Shown here in pieces: positions 18,546-27,163 of a DNA stretch of 64,000 nt. This stretch comes from Verrucomicrobiota bacterium (GTDB lineage Bacteria; Verrucomicrobiota; Verrucomicrobiia; Methylacidiphilales; UBA1321). The notes under the pieces were generated by a model. The model made no database searches. It was not told the DNA's origin and saw only the letters and a program-made list of their open reading frames with translations. Location: contig JABDHJ010000007.1 of the NCBI GenBank assembly GCA_013285645.1, positions 1 to 64,000 of the forward strand. Reading direction: 5' to 3'. Position 1 is the stretch's first letter; each line of letters begins with the position of its first letter. The position numbers and the translations under genes are program-made.

Positions 18546-19220
18546 CTAATCCCGTTTTCCGTCGAGGATCTGATAGAGGCGCGTGGCCGAGGGCGGGGGC
18601 TGGACTTTGCCTTCAAGAATGTCCCGCACGTGGATGTGGGGACCGTATTCCTTTTGGTTGACGTCATCATCCACTTCAATGGAGCTTCCGCCCAAGGTGG
18701 CGCCGCCAAAAAGACCGCCGGAATCCCGGTAAACCAGGACGGCGTGCTTTTCGAGGTCGCGGGTCGATTCCGTCGCTGTGCCGGTGTCTTCACCTGCTGT
18801 TCCGGCGGCCGTGGCATCCCATTTGATTTTACCGACCCCGACGAACTGCCCGATGGCGCTTTCTGTGTTAAGAATAATAATATAGCGAATGGTGGAGAAA
18901 CCGATTTGCGCTCCGATGCTGGCGCCGCTGATGCTGAATGCCGAGGGCGCACGCCAGACCTTGGGTGCATTGCCATCCTGATGGTGCACGACGATGATGC
19001 CTTCGCCGCCCTGCCCGCCGATGCCGATGCCGCCCTTCGTAATCGTCAAAATGGCCACGCCCCTGGCATTGGCCAGAATCTCATTCGGAATGGGATCAAC
19101 GGAGCCCTGCCGCTTTTCCAGGATCTGCGTGGCGGTCTGGACGACGTTGTCCATGTTATCGGCGCGAAGGAAAAGGGTGGAGACAAGAAGTACGGCCAGC
19201 GTGGGGATAAGGTATTTCAT
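18546..19220 (-). CDS. Secreted SYLF-domain (Ysc84-like) protein
   Basis: A 224-residue protein with a signal peptide (MKYLIPTLAVLLVSTLFLRA) and one SYLF/DUF500 domain: IPNEILANARGVAILTITKG, then GIGGQGGEGIIVV, ISGASIGAQIG, and later GGLFGGATLGGSSIEVDDD. SYLF domains bind phosphoinositides in eukaryotes. Bacterial secreted versions are thought to bind membrane lipid, but their role is not established. It is a single gene, convergent with yebC. Confidence 0.88.
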   Translation of the reverse strand: MKYLIPTLAVLLVSTLFLRADNMDNVVQTATQILEKRQGSVDPIPNEILANARGVAILTITKGGIGIGGQGGEGIIVVHHQDGNAPKVWRAPSAFSISGASIGAQIGFSTIRYIIILNTESAIGQFVGVGKIKWDATAAGTAGEDTGTATESTRDLEKHAVLVYRDSGGLFGGATLGGSSIEVDDDVNQKEYGPHIHVRDILEGKVQPPPSATRLYQILDGKRD

Positions 19221-19428
19221 GGTGGGGATGAGTTTTGAGAAAAGGCATTCTAGGACGCATTCCCGAAAGAGGGCAAGGCCTCGTTGCTTCCATACTCAAA
19301 GAGACGCTGTGGCGAGCGCTATTGAAATTGCACTTAATGCACCCTTGGGATACGGTGTAGAGTGGATACACCTATCCACACCTTTCCTTTCATTTGAGAT
19401 GTATCTTTAGGAAAGAAACGCTTTGCCC

Positions 19429-20172
19429 ATGAATACTCTAATTAATAAACGAAATTCTACCCGCGGATTTACCCTGATCGAGCTTCTGGTTGTGATGGGG
19501 ATTATCGCCATCTTGGCTGCTGTCTCTTGGTCTGCCCTCAATTCGGCCATATCGCATGCCCGCACCGCCAAGTGTGCTTCCAATCTGCGCAATATCGGCG
19601 CAGCCATGATTATGTTTGCGGGAGACAATAACGGGAATCTGCCGGAATCGGGCAGTATAATTGCCTACAATGCCAAGGACCCCGTCACCGGACAATACGG
19701 CTGGACGCAACAATTGGAACCATACTTGGGCGTCGGATCGGCCGTGGAAAACGCAAGTGGGGGGAGCATTTTCCAGTGTCCCGATCGAAACCTGATACCC
19801 ACTAATAAATACTATAGCTATTTCAATGGCTCTCATGCCGCACAAGCTCAACTCGGTGGCTTTGGCCCGGTGAGCCTGATCAAAATACGCTCTCCCAGTT
19901 CGTACATTATGGCTGGCGACATCGCTTTCCCAGGATCGTTCAGCGTCGATGACTGCGATAAGGATGACTACACACAGGATCCCGCCTTCAATGGATACAC
20001 AGCAGCCATGGCAGCCGCTGGCACCGTAACATCTATCACCATCCATGGTGGGTCAGTTAATCTCGTTTTCGCCGATGGGCATGTGGAAAATGCGCGAAGT
20101 TTTGATAATACGAAAATGACCACTGTCTATCAGGGCCCGGGAACGGCTTACGATTATCTTTATCCGCAGTAA
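19429..20172 (+). CDS. Prepilin-like protein with H-X9-DG motif
   Basis: A 247-residue protein with a type IV prepilin/pseudopilin leader, RGFTLIELLVVMGIIAILAA, cleaved and methylated at the Phe, so it should be exported by a type II secretion or type IV pilus-like system. The C-terminal part contains HGGSVNLVFADGHVE, the H-X9-DG signature of the very large prepilin-like families of Verrucomicrobiota and Planctomycetota. Start at ATG 19429, preceded by AGGAAAG. No assembly genes are nearby, which is usual for these orphan prepilins. Confidence 0.9.
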   Translation: MNTLINKRNSTRGFTLIELLVVMGIIAILAAVSWSALNSAISHARTAKCASNLRNIGAAMIMFAGDNNGNLPESGSIIAYNAKDPVTGQYGWTQQLEPYLGVGSAVENASGGSIFQCPDRNLIPTNKYYSYFNGSHAAQAQLGGFGPVSLIKIRSPSSYIMAGDIAFPGSFSVDDCDKDDYTQDPAFNGYTAAMAAAGTVTSITIHGGSVNLVFADGHVENARSFDNTKMTTVYQGPGTAYDYLYPQ

Positions 20173-20241
20173 CATCCCCTTCCCACTCGACGGCTCGCCG
20201 GAGGTTTCCTGCGCAACTGTTCAAGTCCGCTTGGGTTAATA

Positions 20242-20427
20242 GTGCGAGTGATCGCATCTTCTTATCGAATTTGCCGGACAAACTGTCTCGCCATTATCGG
20301 TATGGCCGTTCTCACATTCTCCATCCGGGCACAAACTCCAGATGCTCAGGGGCACATCCTCGATTTCAACAAGGACATCAATCTCTCGGCCCTGACATCG
20401 AAAAATGCCGAGGCCTGTTCACGCTAA
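20242..20427 (+). pseudogene. Possible 5' remnant of a secreted-protein gene
   Basis: A 61-codon frame (GTG start) reading LAIIGMAVLTFSIRAQ followed by TPDAQGHILDFNKDINLSAL, which looks like a signal peptide and the beginning of a mature secreted protein. It then stops, about 30 bases before the palindromic element at 20457. The element may have replaced or truncated the rest of the gene. It could also be a chance frame. Confidence 0.3.
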
Positions 20428-20456
20428 AGGCGGAGTCAACCTTCGGAATGCCTTCA

Positions 20457-20642
20457 GCCCCAACGGGGCGATCTAGTCCTAGCCCAAGGCAACGCCCTGG
20501 TGATGGAAAAAAAGCGGGAGGAGCCCTGAAAGGGCGACCTAATCCGATCATTATTTTAGGACGCCCCTTCAGGGCTTGTACCAGAGAGGAATTTTTACCC
20601 AGGGCGTTGCCCTAGGCTCTGGTTATGCCGCCCCGTTGGGAC
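20457..20642. repeat. Nested 186-bp palindromic element
   Basis: Outer arms of about 46 bases (20457-20502 and 20597-20642) are imperfect reverse complements containing CCCAACGGGGCG and GGCAACGCCCTGG. Inside them lies a second hairpin with arms GCCCTGAAAGGGCG and CGCCCCTTCAGGGC. No protein frame is convincing inside, so it resembles a MITE or large REP element. Apart from the remnant frame before it, the 20173-20737 spacer holds nothing else I can support. Confidence 0.85.
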
Positions 20643-20737
20643 TCCTGACCGAGTCACCTTTAGTATGAATAGACCCTAGGATTTTTTTTTGGAGGGACGC
20701 ACAGGAACGCGTCCTCCCTCCAGCTAGAATATTGGCC

Positions 20738-21736
20738 CTAGACCTCAATCTTGTTGCGATTGAGAGAAGCAACTTCTTTTTCAGTCGGCACCGGAGGTTT
20801 GTGATTGTTTTCGATCTCACCGCCGTGAGGTGCATCTGAAGCGGCACCAGGCGCGGCATCGAAGTTAGCAGGATTGAAATTGCCGAAGGCCAGGGTTAAC
20901 CCCTCCACGCGAGCCAGAAGCTGATCCTGCACTTTGACTTCTCCCGCGAAGATGGCCAACGGCGCGCGAAGCCGGGTCAAAGTCAGGCTGACATGAATTT
21001 CATCATTCGGCTTGGCGCGCTTGAAGAATCGGGCTTCGTCCATTCCGACAAAAAGTATCTGGTTCGTGGTCAAAACCTGATCCAAGCGGGAGGGAACGCG
21101 CTCCAGGATCCACAGACAACACGCCTGCCCCAGTGCCTCATAAACGATCGAGGCTGGCACGACCGGATCGTTGAGGAAATGTCCGGCAAAAAAGAATTCA
21201 TCCCCTTTGAAGAGATAGCTGGCACGGATGCAATCGCCTTGAATCTCAGCCTTGTCGAGAAACAGGAAGGGAGGTTGCTGAGGCAAAATGAGGCAGAGCC
21301 GGTCACGGTCATAGCCTTCCACCTCGACAAGGGAAACCGCGCGGCCATGCACGCGATCATCCACATAGCGGCGAACATCACCAAGAGTCCGTATGCTGCG
21401 CGCATCCGCGTCCTCGATGCGAAAATCAAGCGCCTCTTCAATCGACATCACAATCTCCAGCATGGTGAGCGAATCAATGCCCAAATCCTCACCCAGGCGC
21501 GCGCTATCGGGGCGGGTGCTGATTCCCTGCGCCTCTTCTGATTTCACGTATCGCTCAATAATACCGTGAACGGCAACGATGACCGAACTGATCTTCTTTT
21601 CGTTCCGAAAACGAAGGATGGCCTCAATGGTTTGAGGACTGCACCGCTTGAAGGATTCGCGGAGCTTGGCTTCCTGTTCTGGCGTCAGCGTTGCGCTATC
21701 GGTCGTTTCCATAGTCCGTAATTCTACCTCATCCAT
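20738..21736 (-). CDS. Acyl carrier protein fused to FabZ-like dehydratase
   Basis: A 332-residue protein. Residues about 50-130 are an acyl carrier domain with the phosphopantetheine serine in LGIDSLTMLEIV (S89). Residues about 145-290 are a FabZ-type hotdog domain: LPQQPPFLFLDKAEI, then FFFAGHFLNDPVVPASIVYE with His186 and Glu200 where FabZ has its catalytic pair. The usual glycine after Pro in the PG turn is replaced by alanine. The last 45 residues are low-complexity. It starts 29 bases after the alpha-oxoamine synthase gene on the same strand, so the two are probably one operon. The enzyme may finish or carry a dedicated acyl chain for that synthase (inference). Confidence 0.82.
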   Translation of the reverse strand: MDEVELRTMETTDSATLTPEQEAKLRESFKRCSPQTIEAILRFRNEKKISSVIVAVHGIIERYVKSEEAQGISTRPDSARLGEDLGIDSLTMLEIVMSIEEALDFRIEDADARSIRTLGDVRRYVDDRVHGRAVSLVEVEGYDRDRLCLILPQQPPFLFLDKAEIQGDCIRASYLFKGDEFFFAGHFLNDPVVPASIVYEALGQACCLWILERVPSRLDQVLTTNQILFVGMDEARFFKRAKPNDEIHVSLTLTRLRAPLAIFAGEVKVQDQLLARVEGLTLAFGNFNPANFDAAPGAASDAPHGGEIENNHKPPVPTEKEVASLNRNKIEV

Positions 21737-21765
21737 GACAATGCGTTCGCTTTGACCGTTTTGTT

Positions 21766-23031
21766 TTACGTTGTTGATACCAACTCCCGGTTCCGCGCGA
21801 CAAACCCAACCTTTTTAAGGGCCTTGCCCAATTCTGCAAGGAAAAGATCGATCTGCTCCGTGGTGTGCAGCGCTGTAACCGAAGTCCTGATCAGATCCTT
21901 ACCGGCAGGAACTCCGGGTGAAATGGCCATCACCGTAAAATAGCCCTGCTCCCATAGCATGGACCAAACTCGATAACATTTTTCCTTGTCGCCGAGAACA
22001 ATGCAGTGTCCCGGTGTGACGCTGTTCCAGTAATCGACTCCGAGTTCATGCAGCCCCGCGCGATAGTAAGCGGCGTTTTCTAATAGGCGCTGGCGATGCT
22101 CTGGTTCTTCCTGCATGACACGAAGCGCCGTCAACGCGGCGGCCGCCTGGGATGCAGGAAGTCCCGCGCTAAAGATAATCTGTCGACAATTGGTCCGGAG
22201 AAATTCGATGAGTTGACGACTGCCAGCGATAAAACCACCCGTGCTGGCCAGAGACTTGGAGAAACTTCCCGTCACCACCTCGACCCGTTTACTCAGTTGA
22301 TAATGATCGGCAATGCCGCGGCCTTCTCGTCCCAGGACGCCGAACCCGTGGGCATCGTCAATAATGACAATGGCCTTATGCCGTTCCGCCAGTTCAACAA
22401 TCTTCGGCAGCGATGCGACGTGGCCCTCCATCGAATAAACGCCGTCAATCGCGATGGCCTTGGCCTGACTGGCCGGCAACGAACTGAGCAGGGTTTCCAG
22501 TTCGGGAATGTCCTCGTGGCTAAAGCGTTCGACTTCGGCATTGCTGAGAACCGCGCCATCCCATAACGCGGAATGAATGCTTTTATCCACGATCAGCGCA
22601 TCGCCATGACGGACGAGCGTGCTTAACGTGGCCATGCAGGCGAGGTAGCCGGCGGAAGTCACATGGCATGCTTCAACGCCAAGAAATTCGGCCAAGGCAT
22701 TTTCGAGTTCTATATGAAAATGCCGACTGCCATTTGCCAATCTCGATCCGCAAGGACTGGTGCCCCATTCGTTGATCGCATCACAGGCCGCCTTCTTAAC
22801 TCTGGGATGAGAGCTCAAGCCTAGATATTCGTTGCTGCTCATCATCAACATGCGGCGACCAGCGACAACTACATGAGATCCATCCTGTACTTCGGCACTA
22901 TGATAGTAGGGCTGATACTTCAGGCGCAGCTTGGTGCCTTGGTCGGATTGATACCGTTCCAAAAGGGGCTTGGAAGTATTTATAAACGATGGTAAAAGCA
23001 TTAAATTCGAGGGCCGGTGGGCTTTAACCAT
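21766..23031 (-). CDS. Alpha-oxoamine synthase (AONS/serine palmitoyltransferase family)
   Basis: About 421 residues, a PLP enzyme of fold type I that condenses an amino acid with an acyl thioester and releases CO2. Key segments are SSNEYLGLSSHPRV, GTSPCGSRLANGSRHFHIEL, the PLP-contacting DDAHGFGVLG and the lysine in GSFSKSLASTGGF (K259). Family members include AONS (biotin), KBL (threonine), CqsA and serine palmitoyltransferase. The GSFSKSLAS form and the adjacent ACP-FabZ fusion suggest a long-chain acyl-ACP substrate, that is, a sphingolipid-like product rather than biotin. No other bio genes are present. ATGs at 23076, 23031 and 23001 are possible; 23031 is taken. Confidence 0.82.
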   Translation of the reverse strand: MVKAHRPSNLMLLPSFINTSKPLLERYQSDQGTKLRLKYQPYYHSAEVQDGSHVVVAGRRMLMMSSNEYLGLSSHPRVKKAACDAINEWGTSPCGSRLANGSRHFHIELENALAEFLGVEACHVTSAGYLACMATLSTLVRHGDALIVDKSIHSALWDGAVLSNAEVERFSHEDIPELETLLSSLPASQAKAIAIDGVYSMEGHVASLPKIVELAERHKAIVIIDDAHGFGVLGREGRGIADHYQLSKRVEVVTGSFSKSLASTGGFIAGSRQLIEFLRTNCRQIIFSAGLPASQAAAALTALRVMQEEPEHRQRLLENAAYYRAGLHELGVDYWNSVTPGHCIVLGDKEKCYRVWSMLWEQGYFTVMAISPGVPAGKDLIRTSVTALHTTEQIDLFLAELGKALKKVGFVARNRELVSTT

Positions 23032-23070
23032 ATCGTTTCGGCACGGGTGATACCACCTTTTCTTCAATTC

Positions 23071-24564
23071 ATGCATTTCATTTTTCGCAGGTTGAATATA
23101 TACCGCCCAATAAACATTCTAGCTCATTCGTCTTCAATCTTAGCTTACGTTTATCTTCTAAATATTCTTCTATCAAATCCTGCGACAGCCGCACCGATTT
23201 TACCCGTTCCAGGCCAACCGGCTCCCACGTATTCATTGAACGATTGCTTGCAATTGGCCTTGGAACGGAATCCCGATATCCTCAAAGCTCAAAAGGAAAT
23301 AGAAAGAACGCAGGGCTTGGTAATCACAGCGAAATCAACGCTCTATCCTCAACTGAGCACCAATGGTCGTATAGAAGAAAGAAACGATGATCTATTAGCC
23401 CAGGGAAACGATCCGAGCATTCAGCGGTTCCGGGATTTCTGGGTCGTTCAAATCATCGCCACGCAAAGTCTCTATTCCGGAGGAATTAACCGGCAACAGA
23501 TCGCCATCGCCAATCTTCAGCATCAGAGCTCGATGCTCCAATTTCAGGCAACGATTGATCAGGCCTTGAGGGCAGTTAAGTACGCGGTCTATGCCATCGT
23601 GGTCAACGAGGCGCAAATTGTGGCCCAGCAGCAGAGCATCGACCTGCTGGTAAAACAGGAAGCCCAACAAAAGGCGCTCTTTGACGCGGGCCGAACCACC
23701 CGCTTTAACGTCCTTCGCATTCAGGTGAACATTGGAAACCAGGAGTCCATTCTCTATCAAACGCAGGACGACCTGACCGCCTCGGAAATTGCCCTGGCCC
23801 AATTATTGAACGTGCCATGGCCTCGAAATCAATCGCCCTTCAGTCCACCTTTTACCGTTCAAGAAAATCTCGATTGTCCACTCGTGGGCAATATCAAAGT
23901 GGACGACCTCATCACGTTGGCCATGAATCGTCGTCCTGAATTGCAGGTTCTCGATCGACAGATCGACATGGCGGAGCGGCAGATCCAAATCGACAAGGCG
24001 GCGCTGGTGCCGAAAGTCGACGCGTATGTGAGCGACCAGGCCTTGCGCGATCAAAACGACAGTTCCTTTGATCAATCGGTCAATCAGTACGCCGTGGGCT
24101 TGCTGGGAACCTGGAACATTTTCGATGGCTTCGCGAGCAAAGGACAAACGGTGTCCGATACCGCCGTCTTGGGCACAGCTCACATTTCGAAAGATCAAAA
24201 GAGCCTGCAAATTCAAAGCGAGGTGCGGGATGCTTACGCCCGACTTCTGACCGCCCAGCAAACCGTTCAATCCCAGGTCGCCAATGTTAAAACTGCCGAG
24301 GAATCGGTGAAGCTGGCGCAGCTTTCGTCCGATACCGGTTACGCCACGTTGCTGGATGTCCTGCAGGCGACTCTGGACCTGACCGATGCGCGCACGCAGG
24401 AAATCAAAACGAAACAACTCTATCTGGATGCATTGGCCGATCTCGAACATGCCATTTCACTCAAGTTTGTCGATTGGCCCAAAGATGGCGTGACCTCCTA
24501 TACTCCCTCGACCGCACCGACCTTGCCGCCGCCGCTTGCGACGCCTTCCGGCGCTGTGCACTAG
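23071..24564 (+). CDS. TolC-like outer membrane efflux protein (first copy)
   Basis: A 498-residue outer membrane factor. It has an N-terminal hydrophobic leader ending in NPATAAP, then TYSLNDCLQLALERNPDILK, the typical first helix of TolC/OEP proteins, and two long alternating helix/strand halves. TolC trimers form the channel across outer membrane and periplasm. ATG 23071 is chosen (a GTG at 23017 is in frame). It is divergent from the alpha-oxoamine synthase. The next gene, 2 bases later, is a second TolC-like protein, and an adaptor and a permease follow, giving a tripartite export operon. Confidence 0.88.
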   Translation: MHFIFRRLNIYRPINILAHSSSILAYVYLLNILLSNPATAAPILPVPGQPAPTYSLNDCLQLALERNPDILKAQKEIERTQGLVITAKSTLYPQLSTNGRIEERNDDLLAQGNDPSIQRFRDFWVVQIIATQSLYSGGINRQQIAIANLQHQSSMLQFQATIDQALRAVKYAVYAIVVNEAQIVAQQQSIDLLVKQEAQQKALFDAGRTTRFNVLRIQVNIGNQESILYQTQDDLTASEIALAQLLNVPWPRNQSPFSPPFTVQENLDCPLVGNIKVDDLITLAMNRRPELQVLDRQIDMAERQIQIDKAALVPKVDAYVSDQALRDQNDSSFDQSVNQYAVGLLGTWNIFDGFASKGQTVSDTAVLGTAHISKDQKSLQIQSEVRDAYARLLTAQQTVQSQVANVKTAEESVKLAQLSSDTGYATLLDVLQATLDLTDARTQEIKTKQLYLDALADLEHAISLKFVDWPKDGVTSYTPSTAPTLPPPLATPSGAVH

Positions 24565-24566
24565 TC

Positions 24567-25889
24567 ATGAAAAAGATTTTCTTTAGTACGTCGCTCGTCC
24601 TTTTTTTCATGGGGTGGATGATCCCCGGTCAGGCGGCCCCATCGCCGCCAACGTATTCACTCAACCAATGCCTGCAAATCGCCGCGGATCACAATCCAGA
24701 AATGCGTCTCGCTTCGAATCAATTCCTCGCGGCCAAGGGGCAGGTGATTCAACTCCGCGCCATTTTATATCCCACCCTGGACGCACAGGGCCTAACGACG
24801 CCGTTGGAATTTTACGTCCAGTTTCAACAAGTTCTCTACAATCACGCAACGTTCCCGCAATTGCGTCTCAGTCGTCTGACGACAGACCAAGCCTACATCA
24901 ACTATCGGCAGACGTTGAACGATGTCGTTTTTCAGGTTCGACAGGCCTTCACCAATGTCTTGGCTGCGCATGACCAGGTCGAGATCATTCGACAGTTCTC
25001 GGACGACAAGACCCAGGCAATCAAATCCGCCCAGCAGCTTTTCGACGGGGGACAGGTCCAGAAAAGTGTCGTCACGAATATTCAGGTCCAGGCCAACCTC
25101 GCCACCCAGGAATTGGCCAACACCGAACTGGCTTACACTCAGGCCAAACTAGTCCTGGAAAACCTGCTCGGCCAGTCCCTGCCGCAATCCGCGCATTTTG
25201 TTGGCAATTACAGCACAACGCTTCCGGCGAATCTCGATACCGGCGAATTAATCGCCGAGGCCTTGCGAGATCGCGAGGATTTAAAATTATTGGAATCGCA
25301 ACAGATGTCAGCTGAGCAACAAATTCAGATCGATATGCAAAACGCCTATCCGATCGTCGGCATTTCTTCCAACTCAACCATTCAACCTCCCAGCCTGGCG
25401 TTCGCCAACGCATTCAATGCGGAAGCGAACTATGGTCAACCCTCCACCGTGGTGGCGCCGGGCGATACCCAGTTGCCGTTCAGTCTTTACGCCACTTGGA
25501 TTTTCTTCGATGGCGGTAATCTCCGCGGAGTGAAGATGTCGGACAAGGCGATGATCGCCTCACGGGATGTGGCGCTGACGCAGTTGAAACAATCCATCAC
25601 CGGGGAAGTCGGCGGCGCCGTCGCCAGGATCATCACGCAAAGAAAGAGTTTGAAAGCGATGGACGACCAACCGAAACCGGAAGAATTGCGCCATCTTGCC
25701 GAGACATCCTATCAAGCCGGGGAATTGCGACAACTCGACAAGGTGAACCTTGAAAACGATATCCTTACCCAGGAATTGCTTCATCTGACTTCTGAATACC
25801 AACTGAGCCTCGCGGCAGCGGCACTTGACCATGCCTTGGGCCATGGGCTAAAGATAGTTCGTTCCGCACCGCCAGAGCCTCACCCTTAA
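24567..25889 (+). CDS. TolC-like outer membrane efflux protein (second copy)
   Basis: A 440-residue protein with a clear signal peptide (MKKIFFSTSLVLFFMGWM, ending GQAAPS) and the OEP start TYSLNQCLQIAADHNPEMRL. The first half shows a deletion relative to the first copy: after LYPTLDAQGL the chain goes quickly to the next helix. Sequence resemblance to the preceding gene is clear but not close, so this is an old tandem duplication or a functional pair. It starts 2 bases after the first copy's stop (translational coupling likely). A heteromeric channel is possible but unproven. Confidence 0.85.
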   Translation: MKKIFFSTSLVLFFMGWMIPGQAAPSPPTYSLNQCLQIAADHNPEMRLASNQFLAAKGQVIQLRAILYPTLDAQGLTTPLEFYVQFQQVLYNHATFPQLRLSRLTTDQAYINYRQTLNDVVFQVRQAFTNVLAAHDQVEIIRQFSDDKTQAIKSAQQLFDGGQVQKSVVTNIQVQANLATQELANTELAYTQAKLVLENLLGQSLPQSAHFVGNYSTTLPANLDTGELIAEALRDREDLKLLESQQMSAEQQIQIDMQNAYPIVGISSNSTIQPPSLAFANAFNAEANYGQPSTVVAPGDTQLPFSLYATWIFFDGGNLRGVKMSDKAMIASRDVALTQLKQSITGEVGGAVARIITQRKSLKAMDDQPKPEELRHLAETSYQAGELRQLDKVNLENDILTQELLHLTSEYQLSLAAAALDHALGHGLKIVRSAPPEPHP

Positions 25890-25929
25890 AATGTGTGCCG
25901 TTTCCTGAGGAAAGGTACGGTTGTTTTCC

Positions 25930-27114
25930 ATGTCTCAAAGCCCAACCATGAACCCTCCGCGAACCGCCCAAAGAATGCCTCCGCGTCGCGGTTTTTTTGC
26001 CCGGACCTGGATCCTTTGGGTACTTTTGCTGCTCTGCGCCGGTGGCGGAGGCGCTTACTACTACTATTATTACGCAACGATTGCTTCCGCTGAAGTCGCC
26101 TATGTGAAGCGGGGAACGGCAGTCACCAGTGTCTACGGAACCGTCAACGTCGATCCTGTCGAACAGATCATTGTGCGCACTCGCAATAACGGGATGTTGT
26201 CGGCGTGGAAAGTGAAGGCAGGCGATGCGGTCAAAAAAGATCAAGTCCTGGCGGAAATGACGGACGATACCTTCCAACGGCAACTCGATTCGGCCCAGTC
26301 GAATCTCGCCCAGGCTAAAATTCGCCAGAGTCTTGGACCTGCCTCCGCGCCTGCGCTGAAAAACCAGGAAATCGAAGTCGATAAGGTCACCAAGCTGGTG
26401 GAAGCGGGCAACCTTGCGCAGGTCGAACTCGACAAGGAAAAAAACAAACTTATCCAGTTGCGTGACCAGGTTCAAAATGAAGCCATCACCCTCGATAATG
26501 ATGTCGATTCCACTCAACGGATTTTGGATGGCCTGCAAGCCCAACTCAAGGAGAACCAATTGGTTTCGCCCCTCGACGGCATCGTCCTGAACATCTACGC
26601 CAACCCGGGCGAATTTCTTCCCCCGCAAACCCAGTTATGCCGGATCGGCAGCGCCGCCAATGAGATCGTCGCCAGTGTCAACGAGGAGGATATCGGTGAC
26701 TTGAAACCGGGTATGAAAGCCCAGATTCGTCTCTATGCTTACCCGGACAAAGATTTGACCGGCACACTTTTATCGGTCGGGAGTTCCTCGGTCAACCAGG
26801 CCTATCCGGTCCGTTTCAGCCTGGATGATACCACGCAAAACCTGTTGCCGGGCATGACCGGGGAAATGAACGTGATCCTCGGCGAACACAAAGATGCCCT
26901 GACCATTCCCACGCGAGCCATCCGGCATGGCTACACCGTCCTGACGGTTGAAGACGGGGTCGTCCACGCGGCTACAGTCAGCATCGGATTCAAGACGCTC
27001 GAGACCAGCGAAATTACGAGTGGCCTGACCGAGGGCACCGCCGTGATCCTGTCCAACCAGGATCTCTATAAACCGGGAATGCACGTTCGGGAGTTAAATG
27101 CGAAAGACAATTGA
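25930..27114 (+). CDS. Membrane fusion protein (HlyD/MacA-type periplasmic adaptor)
   Basis: About 394 residues. A short cytoplasmic N-terminus and one transmembrane helix (ARTWILWVLLLLCAGGG), followed by a striking run of six tyrosines, precede the biotinyl-lipoyl-like halves (VRTRNNGMLSAWKVKAGDAV and LVSPLDGIVLNIYANPGE), a coiled-coil hairpin between them (about residues 110-210), and the beta-barrel and membrane-proximal domains. It connects the downstream permease with the TolC-like channels. ATG 25930 preferred over TTG 25921. Confidence 0.9.
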   Translation: MSQSPTMNPPRTAQRMPPRRGFFARTWILWVLLLLCAGGGGAYYYYYYATIASAEVAYVKRGTAVTSVYGTVNVDPVEQIIVRTRNNGMLSAWKVKAGDAVKKDQVLAEMTDDTFQRQLDSAQSNLAQAKIRQSLGPASAPALKNQEIEVDKVTKLVEAGNLAQVELDKEKNKLIQLRDQVQNEAITLDNDVDSTQRILDGLQAQLKENQLVSPLDGIVLNIYANPGEFLPPQTQLCRIGSAANEIVASVNEEDIGDLKPGMKAQIRLYAYPDKDLTGTLLSVGSSSVNQAYPVRFSLDDTTQNLLPGMTGEMNVILGEHKDALTIPTRAIRHGYTVLTVEDGVVHAATVSIGFKTLETSEITSGLTEGTAVILSNQDLYKPGMHVRELNAKDN

Positions 27115-27163
27115 GTCGAAAGGCTTCCGCCCAGTTCCGGGTTTCTACTAAGGGCCCTTCGAC

